Positions 15,218 to 23,602 are shown, counted from the first letter of the stretch. The stretch is DNA of 37,255 nt from Clostridia bacterium (GCA_017541105.1 JAFXZS010000014.1:1-37255), one strand, 5' to 3'. Notes: a model not told the origin generated them from the letters alone. A program made the numbers and translations.

Positions 15218-16906
15218 TCATTCCAGGCTGCTGTAATAGGCTTCCAGGGCAGGACGGGATTCCACATAATACTTCTCCAGCGAAGAATCAAACTGGGATC
15301 CCATTCCTTCCATCATAATGGCGTCTGCCTTCTCAAAGGACATTTTTTCTTTATATACCCGTTTGCTGACCAGGGCGTCGTATACATCCGCCACTGCCAT
15401 GATCCGGGCCTCCAGCGGGATTTCTTCCCCCTTCAGTTTTTCGGGGTATCCGTTCCCGTCCCACCGCTCATGATGGTAATGCGCCACATTTTCCGCAATT
15501 TTCCGGAAAACATCGTCGTCTGTCCCCTTCAGAATCTCATGCACGATACGGAGGCCTTCCGGCGCGTGCTTTTTCATTTCCTCATATTCTTCAGGCGTAA
15601 AGCGCCCCGGCTTGCGCAGCACATCATCGTCCACGGCGATCTTCCCCAGATCGTGCATGGGCGCGGCTTTAATCAGATTGCGGCGGTACTCCTCGCCCAG
15701 CGCATTGTCCGGATCCCTCTGCATCGCGGCGGTCAGAATCCTGACGCCTTCACTGGTCCGTCGGATATGCCCGCCGGTGGAGTTGTCCCGGCTTTCCACC
15801 ATGGTTGCCATGCTCATGATCAGCTGGTCGTGCATCTCCACGATATGCTCCGTCTTTCTGCGGACCTCTGCTTCCAGCTTGTCATTATAGTCGTTCAGAA
15901 GGCGGATATTCTCCTGGTTTTTCGTATCGTCGAGAATGGTCAGCTGATACCCCTTGCGGCGTTTTCCGTTGTACAGCCAGCTTGTGGTAATCAGATAAAT
16001 CTTTCCGTTTTTCTCCTGCAGGTGCCTGTCATCGGCCGGGTTTTCCAGAAACTCCTCCATCCAGGGGGTCATCAGGCTCTGCAGCGTTCTGCTGCGCCGG
16101 ATGGAAAGGTCCACGGTCAGATTGTTCAGTTCGGGAAAAACTTCCTTGGCGGTCTGATTGCTTCCCAGGTAATGATAATGAAAGTCAAAGGTGGCCAGCC
16201 CGGTGCTGCCGGTCTGCACCATGGTATCCACGGCCGTATCTTCCACATCGTACTGCCCGATTTTCAGAACGATTGTCAGGTACATGATCTGTCCGAACGC
16301 ATATGCTACCGGCATCAGTTCAATATGGGGAACCAGTCTTCTTCCTCCGTAGTAGCAGATTACAGCCACCACAACCGGCAGAAACAGCAAAGCAAGTATT
16401 TTCCTGGAAATCTGCTTCTTTTTCCAGAAGCTGTACAGAATACACGCCAGGCTCATGGCAAAATAAACAGCCACCAGCCCACGGAACACAGAGTGAACCG
16501 GACCGTACTCCCGCTGCAGATAAGCTGCGTTTCCCTCCCGGACAAACTCCAGCGATTTGTAAAACAGCCCTCCGTCACGGATCGTCAGAGTAAAGGCATA
16601 AACCGTGGCACTGATGATCAGCATCCCGGTTTTAATCCATCGGCTGAGATGAATGTCGCACAGGCTGAAAACCATCAGCATGACCATCAGTTCAAGAAAA
16701 CAGCCGCCCAGGAAGGTCATGTTAAACGCCACAATGGCTGCCTCCTGCGACTGTGCCCGGGCCATCATCCAAAATCCCATATTGGTCACCGGCGCGAGCA
16801 CAAAAACCAGGGTGATGTGCACATCGAAATGCCTGTGCCAGATGAACATGTAAACACCCGTGAGCAAACATGACAGGGCAAACGCGATCAGATAATACAG
16901 TTCCAT
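15218..16906 (-). CDS. Membrane HD-GYP domain protein
   Basis: 562 residues. Seven or so hydrophobic segments (about 4-220) resemble the 7TM sensor found before many histidine kinase and cyclase domains. A PAS-like region (about 228-330) and a coiled-coil stretch (335-365) follow, then an HD-GYP domain. Its motifs are HDLGKI with HD at 418-419, a KPGRFT segment, HHE at 478-480 and DGNGYP with GYP at 486-488. HD-GYP enzymes hydrolyse cyclic di-GMP or related dinucleotides; these residues look complete, so activity is plausible. It starts 3 bases after tatD and ends 28 bases before feoAB. What the sensor part detects is unknown. Confidence 0.88.
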   Translation of the reverse strand: MELYYLIAFALSCLLTGVYMFIWHRHFDVHITLVFVLAPVTNMGFWMMARAQSQEAAIVAFNMTFLGGCFLELMVMLMVFSLCDIHLSRWIKTGMLIISATVYAFTLTIRDGGLFYKSLEFVREGNAAYLQREYGPVHSVFRGLVAVYFAMSLACILYSFWKKKQISRKILALLFLPVVVAVICYYGGRRLVPHIELMPVAYAFGQIMYLTIVLKIGQYDVEDTAVDTMVQTGSTGLATFDFHYHYLGSNQTAKEVFPELNNLTVDLSIRRSRTLQSLMTPWMEEFLENPADDRHLQEKNGKIYLITTSWLYNGKRRKGYQLTILDDTKNQENIRLLNDYNDKLEAEVRRKTEHIVEMHDQLIMSMATMVESRDNSTGGHIRRTSEGVRILTAAMQRDPDNALGEEYRRNLIKAAPMHDLGKIAVDDDVLRKPGRFTPEEYEEMKKHAPEGLRIVHEILKGTDDDVFRKIAENVAHYHHERWDGNGYPEKLKGEEIPLEARIMAVADVYDALVSKRVYKEKMSFEKADAIMMEGMGSQFDSSLEKYYVESRPALEAYYSSLE

Positions 16907-16909
16907 TCT

Positions 16910-17695
16910 CTATTCCTGTGTCTTCCGCATGCCGTATATGCGCATGGCATTTTCCGTGGTATACGCTGCGACTTCTTCCGGTGTTTCTCCCCGGATCTCG
17001 GCCAGCTTTATTCCCACATACCGTACGTTTGCCGGTTCGTTTCGGGTGCCGCGCACCGGTTCCGGCGCCATGTAGGGGCTGTCTGTTTCAATCAGCAGCC
17101 GGTCCCTGGGAATCAGCCGCGCCGCTTCCCGGAGCTTCGGTGCCTTCCGGAAGGTCAGCGGTCCCGCAAAGGAAATGGAATACCCGAGCTTCAGGTATTC
17201 TTTCGCGCTCTCCGCGCTGCCGGAGAAGCAATGGATGATTCCGCCTGTCAGCTTCTCTTTCATGCTTTTCATGATCTCCAGCATGTCTCCGTGCGCGTCC
17301 CGGATATGGTAAACCACAGGTGCGCCGATCTCCCAGGCCAGCTGCATCTGGCGGATGCAGACTTCCCGCTGTACGTCCCGGGGACTGAAATCATAGTAAT
17401 AGTCGAGTCCGATTTCCCCGATGGCCCGGATTTTTCCGCTGCGCCACCAGGCCGCGATCTCTTCGCAGTCTTTTTCCCGGAAGCCTTTTGCTTCGTGAGG
17501 ATGAATCCCCCCGGCTGCCACGGCGCCGGGGTGTTCCTCCGCGAAGGAAATGGCATGCCGTGAGGTTTCCATATCGCTGCCGATGACCGCAAAACGGGTA
17601 ATACCGTGCTCACGCATGCGCGCCAGCACGGTATCCCTGTCCTCGTTAAATTTTTCCTCATCCACATGGCAGTGGCTGTCAAACCATTCGGTCAT
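16910..17695 (-). CDS. tatD: TatD-family metal-dependent DNase
   Basis: 261 residues, standard for TatD/YabD. Metal-binding DSHCH (H8, H10) is near the start, then GEIGLDYYYD, VYHIRDAHGD, IHCFSGSAE and ETDSPYM, giving the amidohydrolase-fold His/Glu/Asp set. TatD proteins are cytoplasmic 3'-5' exonucleases or DNases involved in DNA repair and degradation. Its ATG overlaps the metG stop (ATGA), and metS-yabD adjacency is a known Bacillota arrangement, which supports the identification. Confidence 0.94.
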   Translation of the reverse strand: MTEWFDSHCHVDEEKFNEDRDTVLARMREHGITRFAVIGSDMETSRHAISFAEEHPGAVAAGGIHPHEAKGFREKDCEEIAAWWRSGKIRAIGEIGLDYYYDFSPRDVQREVCIRQMQLAWEIGAPVVYHIRDAHGDMLEIMKSMKEKLTGGIIHCFSGSAESAKEYLKLGYSISFAGPLTFRKAPKLREAARLIPRDRLLIETDSPYMAPEPVRGTRNEPANVRYVGIKLAEIRGETPEEVAAYTTENAMRIYGMRKTQE

Positions 17696-19710
17696 CCGAT
17701 GATTGCACCGTCCTCCACGCCTTCTTCAACACTCATCAGCCGCAGATTTCCGTTCTCGTCCATCGCGCTCAGAATCATGCCCTGGCTTTCGATCCCTGCC
17801 AGTTTTGCCGTCTTCAGGTTGGTGATCACCGCGACCTGCCGCCCGACCAGCGTTTCCGGAGCATACCACTTCTGAATACCGCTGACGACGGTTCGCTCGC
17901 CGTCTTTTCCCAGTCCCAGGGTGAACTTCAGCAGCTTGCTGCTCTTTTCCACCTTCTCACAGGCAATGACTCGCGCTACCTGAATTTTGCATTTGAAGAA
18001 ATCGTCAATGGCGATTTCCGGCGGATATTCCGGCTCATCTTGTTTCTTTTCGGCTTTTCCGGTTTTCTTGTCCTGTTTCTGCTCCGCCTTTTCCGCCTTC
18101 TTTTCTTCCTTTTCCGTATCCTTTCCGCTGAGCGCTTCCAGTTCCTTCATCACGTCAATGCGGGGGAACAGGGCGTCGCCCTTGCAAACCCGGGTTCCGC
18201 CGGTCAGCGCTCCGTAGTTCTTCAGGGAATCCCAGGTTTTCAGGTTCTCATCGGTAATTCCCAGCTGCGCGAAGATACGGGACGGTGTCGAGGGCATAAA
18301 CGGCCCGATCAGGACCGCCGCGAACCGTACGCATTCCGCCAGGGTGCGCAGCACATTGCCCAGCAGGCCTTTCTTTTCCGGATCCTTGCACAGGATCCAC
18401 GGCTGCGTCAGGTCAATGTACTTATTGCATTCGCCGATCACTTTCCAGATTTCTGTCAGTGCCTGTGAAAACTGGAGCTTGTCCATCTGCTCGTTCACAA
18501 GGTCCGGAAGCTCCGCGCAGTGTTTCCGCAGATCGTTGCCGACGGGTTCCTCTGCGGTTTCATCCCATGCCGGCACAATTCCGTCGAAGTATTTCTCAAT
18601 CATCGCGACGGTTCTGCTGACCAGGTTGCCCAGATCGTTCGCCAGATCGGCGTTCATCCGCGTCAGAAAGGATTCATTGGTGTAATTCCCGTCCGCGCCG
18701 AAGGGCATTTCCCTCATGAGATAATACCGAAGCGGATCCACGCCGTAACGGGCGACAATGGGCTGCGGATAAACCACATTTCCCTTGGATTTGCTCATCT
18801 TGTCATTGCCGAAGAGCAGCCAGCCGTGGCCGAACACCTGCTTTGGCAGGGGCAGTCCCAGGGCATGCAGCATGATTGGCCAGTAGATCGTGTGGAACCG
18901 GACAATCTCCTTACCGACCAGGTGCACATCCGCCGGCCAGTATTTCCGGAACTTGTCATCCTGCTCTGTGCCGTAGCCCAGCGCGGTAATATAGTTGCTC
19001 AGCGCGTCAATCCAGACATAGACGGTGTGCTTCTCGTCGAAGTCCACCGGAACACCCCATTTCACACTCGTCCGGCTGACACACAGATCCTGCAGTCCCG
19101 GACGAAGGAAATTCGTCAGCATCTCGTTGGCCCGCTTCGCCGGCTGAATAAATTCGGGATGCGTCTCGATATAGTCGATCAGCCAATCCTGATACTTGCT
19201 CATCCTGAAGAAATAGCTTTCCTCCTGCATGGGCTTGCAGGGCCGGCCGCAGTCGGGACAGACCTTGACGCCTTCTTTCTCGGCGAGCTGCGTGGGTGTC
19301 CAGAAGCTTTCGCAGTCCGTACAGTACATCCCTTCATAGGTCGCCTTATAGATATCCCCCTGCTCATAGAACTGCCGGAAGATCTTCTGGACAATCTTCA
19401 TGTGGCGCTCCTCCGTGGTGCGGATGAAGTCGTCATATTTGATATCCATCAGCTTCCACAGATCTTTCGTTGCCGCGACGATCTGATCCACATACTCGAT
19501 CGGGGTTACGCCGGCTTCGGCGGCTTTCTTTTCAATCTTCTGCCCATGTTCGTCTGTCCCGGTCAGAAAATATGTATCGTACCCCTGCATCTTCCTGAAG
19601 CGCGCCATGGTATCCGCCGCGACCGTCGTATAGGTGTGGCCGATGGTCATGTTCCCGGAGGGATAGTAAATGGGTGTGGTGATGTAATAGGTGCTGCGCT
19701 TCTCTTCCAT
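17692..19710 (-). CDS. metG: Methionyl-tRNA synthetase with C-terminal tRNA-binding domain
   Basis: 672 residues. Class I motifs are IGH at 23-25 (HIGH variant) and KMSKS at 304-308. Zinc-knuckle cysteines are C130, C133, C151 and C154. An anticodon-binding helical domain follows. A highly charged Lys/Glu/Gln linker (about 525-563) separates it from a C-terminal EMAP-like OB-fold tRNA-binding domain (IAIDDFFKCKIQVARVIACE onward), which dimerises and clamps tRNA in this family. The start has AAAGGAGG upstream. The 73-base gap to rpmA contains a terminator and no room for a T-box; transcription may come from read-through or a weak promoter in that gap. The charged linker is longer and more repetitive than usual. 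Confidence 0.96.
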   Translation of the reverse strand: MEEKRSTYYITTPIYYPSGNMTIGHTYTTVAADTMARFRKMQGYDTYFLTGTDEHGQKIEKKAAEAGVTPIEYVDQIVAATKDLWKLMDIKYDDFIRTTEERHMKIVQKIFRQFYEQGDIYKATYEGMYCTDCESFWTPTQLAEKEGVKVCPDCGRPCKPMQEESYFFRMSKYQDWLIDYIETHPEFIQPAKRANEMLTNFLRPGLQDLCVSRTSVKWGVPVDFDEKHTVYVWIDALSNYITALGYGTEQDDKFRKYWPADVHLVGKEIVRFHTIYWPIMLHALGLPLPKQVFGHGWLLFGNDKMSKSKGNVVYPQPIVARYGVDPLRYYLMREMPFGADGNYTNESFLTRMNADLANDLGNLVSRTVAMIEKYFDGIVPAWDETAEEPVGNDLRKHCAELPDLVNEQMDKLQFSQALTEIWKVIGECNKYIDLTQPWILCKDPEKKGLLGNVLRTLAECVRFAAVLIGPFMPSTPSRIFAQLGITDENLKTWDSLKNYGALTGGTRVCKGDALFPRIDVMKELEALSGKDTEKEEKKAEKAEQKQDKKTGKAEKKQDEPEYPPEIAIDDFFKCKIQVARVIACEKVEKSSKLLKFTLGLGKDGERTVVSGIQKWYAPETLVGRQVAVITNLKTAKLAGIESQGMILSAMDENGNLRLMSVEEGVEDGAIIG

Positions 19711-19734
19711 GGCGTCTTCCTCCTTTTATGTATG

Positions 19735-19763
19735 CAAAACGGGCTGTTGCGGCGCAACAGCCC
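19735..19763 (-). terminator. Terminator of the rplU-prp-rpmA operon
   Basis: A 10-bp perfect stem (19741-19750 with 19754-19763, GGGCTGTTGC) with a 3-base loop is followed on the minus strand by GTTTTG. The T-run is short, so part of the transcription may continue into metG. Confidence 0.8.
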
Positions 19764-19783
19764 ATCTTCTTCCGTTCAGTCTA

Positions 19784-20083
19784 TTACTGAGCTTCGGCCG
19801 CGGTCTCCACAGGATACACGGAAACCTGCTTGCGGTCCTTGCCCAGGCGCTCGAACCGGACGATCCCCGTCGTCTTGGCGAAGAGGGTATCATCCTTACC
19901 GATGCCGACATTGTGGCCGGGATGGATATGGGTGCCGCGCTGACGAACCAGAATGTTGCCCGCGAGGGCCATCTGTCCGTCCGCCCGCTTCGGCCCAAGG
20001 CGCTTGCTTTCGCTGTCGCGCCCGTTCCGGGTGGAGCCCATTCCCTTTTTATGGGCGAAAAACTGAAGATTAAGCTTCATCAT
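19784..20083 (-). CDS. rpmA: 50S ribosomal protein L27 (Prp-cleaved precursor)
   Basis: 99 residues from ATG 20083, with GGAGG 8 bases upstream. The N-terminal extension [14 protein letters not shown] carries the LNLQFF/A site that Bacillota cleave with Prp to expose the mature AHKKG end, which reaches the peptidyl-transferase centre. The body has [10 protein letters not shown] and [18 protein letters not shown], typical of L27. It is third in the rplU-prp-rpmA operon. A second ATG codon follows directly; either start leaves the cleavage site intact. Confidence 0.97.
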   Translation of the reverse strand: MMKLNLQFFAHKKGMGSTRNGRDSESKRLGPKRADGQMALAGNILVRQRGTHIHPGHNVGIGKDDTLFAKTTGIVRFERLGKDRKQVSVYPVETAAEAQ

Positions 20084-20101
20084 GGTCGTTTCCTCCGTTC
20101 C

Positions 20102-20443
20102 TTAATGGGAAAGTGTTTGAATGCTCAGGCGAACATATTCCGGATAAGATGCTGCAAGATCGCTCAGCCCCTGCTTCAGGGACTTCATCAGGATCTGGGC
20201 TTTCTCGTTCTCGGCCTCTGTCCTTTCGGGAAGCTCGAATGCGAGAATTCCGCTCTTCTCGTTCTCCTCCGTGATCCGGGGAACAACATTGCAGATCTTC
20301 TCCAGTGAGTTGACACAGTTGCAGGTCAGCACAGATACCGCAGCGCAGATGATATCTCCGCCCGCGTCTGCCCATCCGCTGTGCCCTTTGGCTTTGTATC
20401 CGGTCAGGTTATCGCCTTCCCGGTACAGCGTCGCGGAAATCAT
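20102..20443 (-). CDS. prp: Ribosomal-processing cysteine protease Prp
   Basis: 113 residues, YsxB/Prp family. The catalytic His is in KGHSGWA and the Cys in DIICAAVSVL, the pair seen in all Prp proteins. Known role: removal of the N-terminal extension of L27 (LNLQFF/A) before or during ribosome assembly, essential where studied. The substrate is the next gene and contains the exact site. The ATG overlaps the rplU stop (TAATG), so it is translationally coupled. Confidence 0.95.
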   Translation of the reverse strand: MISATLYREGDNLTGYKAKGHSGWADAGGDIICAAVSVLTCNCVNSLEKICNVVPRITEENEKSGILAFELPERTEAENEKAQILMKSLKQGLSDLAASYPEYVRLSIQTLSH

Positions 20444-20751
20444 TACGCGTTGATCGCCGTGATTTCCACCTTGGTGTAAGGCTGACGATGGCCGATCTTC
20501 CGGCTGGAATCCTTCTTGCTCTTGTACTTGTAAACGGTGATCTTCTCACCCTTTACCTGAGCCAGAACCTTGCCCTCAACCTTGGCACCTTCCAGAACGG
20601 GGTTTCCGACTTTCACGTCTCCGTCGCCGCCGATCATCAGCACGTCGAAGGAAATCGCGGAATCAGCTTCCTGGTTGACTTTGTCGATGTAGATCACATC
20701 ACCCTGGGATACACGGTATTGCCTGCCGCCCGCTGCGATAATAGCATACAT
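20443..20751 (-). CDS. rplU: 50S ribosomal protein L21
   Basis: 102 residues, standard L21: starts MYAIIAAGGRQYRVSQGD, has VGNPVLEGAKVEGKVL in the middle and a basic KYKSKKDSSRKIGHRQPYT segment near the end, which contacts 23S rRNA. First gene of the rplU-prp-rpmA operon. AGGAGG precedes the ATG by 9 bases. The promoter and structured leader upstream (20775-20870) point to autoregulation. Confidence 0.97.
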   Translation of the reverse strand: MYAIIAAGGRQYRVSQGDVIYIDKVNQEADSAISFDVLMIGGDGDVKVGNPVLEGAKVEGKVLAQVKGEKITVYKYKSKKDSSRKIGHRQPYTKVEITAINA

Positions 20752-20774
20752 GGGACAGCACCTCCTGATTACAT

Positions 20775-20841
20775 ACTCGCCGGGATTTCGAGGTTGCGCA
20801 AGCGCATTTGGACAGACCTCTCCCGAGCGGCTTACCCGAGT
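20775..20841 (-). ncRNA. Structured 5' leader of rplU (L21 leader candidate)
   Basis: The minus-strand transcript can form four stems in order. They are ACTCG/CGAGT (20841-20837 with 20779-20775), CGGGA/TCCCG (20825-20821 with 20785-20781), GAGGT/ACCTC (20820-20816 with 20794-20790) and TGCGC/GCGCA (20806-20802 with 20799-20795). All arms pair perfectly and the structure ends shortly before the Shine-Dalgarno. An L21 leader family that binds L21 and represses its own mRNA is known in Bacillota. The location and shape fit, but I have not compared it to the family model. Confidence 0.65.
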
Positions 20842-20870
20842 AGAATATCACTCTTCCATTGCACTGTCAA
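20842..20870 (-). promoter_or_regulatory. Promoter of rplU-prp-rpmA
   Basis: Minus strand: TTGACA (20870-20865), 17-base spacer, TATTCT (20847-20842). The -35 is only 7 bases downstream of the stop of the glycosidase gene. Same architecture and same 11 bases around the -10 as the left-edge promoter (103-131). Confidence 0.85.
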
Positions 20871-20877
20871 GGTTTTT

Positions 20878-21867
20878 TTATTCTTCGCGGATCTTTCCGA
20901 AAGCAAGAACTTCAAAGGTGGCGCGGCCGTTTGGATCGCTCTTCTGAACCATGTTCAGCTGCTTCCCCATGAAGGCCATCACCGCGGTCTGTCCGCCGTC
21001 CAGATTCACTGCGATCCGGCATCCGCGGTCCTTCATGATCTGCGCGAGGTTTTCCATCATCACACCCGTGGATCCGTTGGTTTTCTTTAATCGTCCTTCG
21101 CAAATGACGTCGATGTAATGCCCCGGTTCCACCATGCCGAAGGCGTGCCGGGGGTTCAGCTTTCTGTTGGCATGCTTCGTGATAAACTCCGTCAGCTCGC
21201 CGTCCCGCACGAGGCAGGGGCCAAAGGTGTACACCTGCAGCGCGCCTTCGGCCAGATATTCCTTTGCTTTCTTTCCGGTGTTGGGATGGCTTTCCGCATG
21301 GCCGTCGGCAAACAGGGCCAGCGTATCGTAATTCGGCATACTCTTTTCCCGGTTTTTTACCGGGGAATCATACAGAATCTCTCCGTTCCGGATCACGATG
21401 CCCACAGGGCCCCCGTTTTTCTTCTTTTTGTCCACCCGGTATGTATAATAATCCGTGCTGGTGGCAAAAACCAGATTCTGTTCCGCGGCGATCTCGCGGA
21501 TGATCTTCTGGGTATTCTTGCCCCGCGGATTCTCCGGATCGGACCAGACCGTCATCGGCAGTTCTCCCTGTTCAGTGTCGCACCAGATTTCTGCCGTAAA
21601 GCAGTAAAAGGACTGCGCGGCATCTGATTTCTTTACTTTTTCCGGTGTCTCCCATGTCCGTTCAATCTGTATGCGCAGTGTCGGGCTCACATACATCCAG
21701 TGCCCGTTTTCCTCATCCTCCAGCACATACTCTCCCGCATCCAGAAATCCCCGTTCATTCAGTGTCACTTCCGCCCATTCCGGTATGGACAGCATCTCCG
21801 CGGCTCCCGGAAAAGCCATCCCCCACAGCAGCACCGCTGTCATCAGCCAGATCCAGATCTTTTTCAT
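20878..21867 (-). CDS. Exported phosphodiester glycosidase family protein (NAGPA domain)
   Basis: 329 residues. A signal peptide (1-23: charged start, hydrophobic LMTAVLLWGMAF, cleavage near PGAAE) indicates export. The C-terminal half has the NAGPA/DUF2233 signature: KKKKNGGPVGIVIRNGEIL, DTLALFADG, TFGPCLVRDGEL, NPRHAFGMVEPGHY and AVNLDGGQTAVMAF. NAGPA relatives cleave GlcNAc-1-phosphodiester bonds; bacterial members act on wall teichoic acid or exopolysaccharide phosphodiesters. The N-terminal 120 residues are not part of the family core. The ATG overlaps the stop of the PIG-L gene (ATGA), suggesting both exported enzymes act on the same surface glycan. LDGGQ replaces the common LDGGGS, which may matter for catalysis. 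Confidence 0.85.
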   Translation of the reverse strand: MKKIWIWLMTAVLLWGMAFPGAAEMLSIPEWAEVTLNERGFLDAGEYVLEDEENGHWMYVSPTLRIQIERTWETPEKVKKSDAAQSFYCFTAEIWCDTEQGELPMTVWSDPENPRGKNTQKIIREIAAEQNLVFATSTDYYTYRVDKKKKNGGPVGIVIRNGEILYDSPVKNREKSMPNYDTLALFADGHAESHPNTGKKAKEYLAEGALQVYTFGPCLVRDGELTEFITKHANRKLNPRHAFGMVEPGHYIDVICEGRLKKTNGSTGVMMENLAQIMKDRGCRIAVNLDGGQTAVMAFMGKQLNMVQKSDPNGRATFEVLAFGKIREE

Positions 21868-23108
21868 TGTCCCTCATCCACCTCGCCGGTATTCTCCAGA
21901 AAATCGTCGTGTGCCGTATCCGGCCCGACCGTACTGATATACAATCCAAAGCAGTTGTTCGGATAGCGCTTGACACCGTATTCCTCCACGGAAAAGGGAA
22001 CCAGCTTTCCGTTATACTTCTTTCCCATTCCTGCCTGCGTCACATGCATTTCGAACGCTTTCTGCGACAGTTCATTGGCCGTCAGTCCGCCAAACTCCGC
22101 CCGGGGAATGCTCCAGTCAAACCGGGTCTGATCCTCCTCGCCGCCGTACAGATGAAGATACAGTTTCTGTACCTGCCAGGTTCCGTAGGCCTGAGCGGAT
22201 TCCGGATACTGTTCCGGCTCAGCGGCCAGTTCAAAACTGGCTGCGGCGGCATCTGCCAGCATTTTATGCTGCGGATGCCCGTATTCCCCGTTCAGGTCAT
22301 GCGTCACCATCACTTTTGGCCTGTATTTCCGGATCATCTCCGTAACCCACCGCCGGACTTCTTTTTTTCCCCCTTTGATCATATCATAGGCATCCTGCAG
22401 CTTTCCGGTTTTTGCATACCGGTCGCTGTAGGGCCCGAATTCAGGATACCGGCGAAGCCCCAGTGTCCACAATCCGTTCAGCGCTTCGCTTCTGCGGGTG
22501 GTATTGCTGGGTGTCAGATAAGCCACCTGTACATTCCGATGGTCGACAAGCGCCGCGGTTGCAATCGCGCTTCCCATAAACAGCAGTTCATCGTCCGGAT
22601 GGGCTGCGAGAAAAAGCAGATCCGTCTCTCCCTCCGGCTCCTCCCAGCGCTGCACCCACCCGGGAATATCTCCCTCGCCGAAGGCGAAGATTTCATTGAA
22701 CCCCATAGTGATCTTCCCGTCTCCCAGCGCTTGAATCCTGAGATCCGTCTCTCCCTTCAGCGCATAGAACACATGATGATACCGTGTGTCTCCCGCAGCC
22801 AGGGTCGTACCGTTCTTTCCCTGTATTTCATAAGCGTCCGGTTTCTTCTGAAAGCACAGGTACAGGCCGTATATCGGACGTTCGCTGTGGATGGTCACAT
22901 AGGGGCTTTTCATCTTGCCGCTTTCCCAGTATGTCCGGTAATCCTCGTCTGTGATCCGCTTTACCTGCTGTCCTTTTGCGCACAGTTTTATTTTGCATTC
23001 CGCCGTCAGGTTTTCGGCTTCCGTTGCGCCTGACGCGCAGGAAGCCAGGCAGAGGGCTGTCAGAAATATCAGAAAAAAAGCGGAAGCTTTCCATTTGTTT
23101 CCGTTCAT
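21864..23108 (-). CDS. PIG-L family deacetylase lipoprotein
   Basis: 414 residues. A lipobox (LASC, Cys24) after a hydrophobic signal marks it as a lipoprotein on the outer membrane face. Residues about 45-165 look like a beta-sandwich (TYWESG and SPYVTIHSERPIYGLYL resemble F5/8 type C modules) and may bind carbohydrate. The PIG-L/LmbE zinc site is clear: LAAHPDDELLFMG, and THDLNGEYGHPQHKMLADA further on. The family removes acetyl groups from GlcNAc-containing substrates. Extracellular PIG-L lipoproteins are less common than the cytoplasmic BshB type. ATGA overlaps with rimI upstream and the glycosidase downstream suggest one translational unit. The substrate is unknown. Confidence 0.88.
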   Translation of the reverse strand: MNGNKWKASAFFLIFLTALCLASCASGATEAENLTAECKIKLCAKGQQVKRITDEDYRTYWESGKMKSPYVTIHSERPIYGLYLCFQKKPDAYEIQGKNGTTLAAGDTRYHHVFYALKGETDLRIQALGDGKITMGFNEIFAFGEGDIPGWVQRWEEPEGETDLLFLAAHPDDELLFMGSAIATAALVDHRNVQVAYLTPSNTTRRSEALNGLWTLGLRRYPEFGPYSDRYAKTGKLQDAYDMIKGGKKEVRRWVTEMIRKYRPKVMVTHDLNGEYGHPQHKMLADAAAASFELAAEPEQYPESAQAYGTWQVQKLYLHLYGGEEDQTRFDWSIPRAEFGGLTANELSQKAFEMHVTQAGMGKKYNGKLVPFSVEEYGVKRYPNNCFGLYISTVGPDTAHDDFLENTGEVDEGQ

Positions 23109-23602
23109 GCTTGATCCTCCCGCTCCTCAAAATCCGGATCTGCGTCAGGCATTTGTTCACAGACCATCAGCCAGGCATCCTCCTGGTTGTCCTCATAGTA
23201 ACGTTTCCTTTTCCCCACACGGATAAACCCCAGGCTTTCATACAGGCGCTGGGCTCTTTCATTGCTCACCCGCACCTCCAGGGTTGCGTAGCTTGCTCCG
23301 AGGTTGGACAGATACTGCAGCAGCGCGTATGTCAGTTGTCTGCCGATGCCCCGGCCGCGGCATTCTTCCCTGACAGCGATGTTGGTGATGTGGCTCTCAT
23401 CCAGGATCACCCATGCGCCTGCGTAGCCGGCGACCTGTCCCTCTGTCTCTGCAACCAGGTACCGCGCTGCCACGTTTCTTTCCAGCTCCTGCCGGAAGCT
23501 TTCCCGGCTCCAGGGGATTGCGAAAGTCGCGTTTTCAATCTCCGTCACTGCGTCCAGATCCTTCAGCCGCATCCGTCGGATGGTTACAGGCTCTTTCGTC
23601 AT
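23105..23602 (-). CDS. rimI: Ribosomal protein-alanine N-acetyltransferase
   Basis: 165 residues, GNAT fold. The acetyl-CoA loop is in ECRGRGIGRQL (R/Q-x-x-G-x-G/A), with the usual IRRMRLKDLDAVTEIE start and the YESLGF end typical of RimI. RimI acetylates the N-terminal Ala of ribosomal protein S18. Its position after tsaE and tsaB matches the common tsaE-tsaB-rimI order in Bacteria. It overlaps tsaB by ATGA. Confidence 0.93.
   Translation of the reverse strand: MTKEPVTIRRMRLKDLDAVTEIENATFAIPWSRESFRQELERNVAARYLVAETEGQVAGYAGAWVILDESHITNIAVREECRGRGIGRQLTYALLQYLSNLGASYATLEVRVSNERAQRLYESLGFIRVGKRKRYYEDNQEDAWLMVCEQMPDADPDFEEREDQA

Noticed and set aside
12703-15318. 871-residue open frame on the plus strand opposite feoAB
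   Set aside because: It is antisense to a feoAB fusion with all motifs intact. Its translation is rich in His, Gln, Arg and Pro with no domain, as expected of a GC-biased shadow frame.
19711-19783. T-box or other tRNA-sensing leader for metG
   Set aside because: Only 73 bases, occupied by the rpmA terminator and the SD. No T-box sequence is present.
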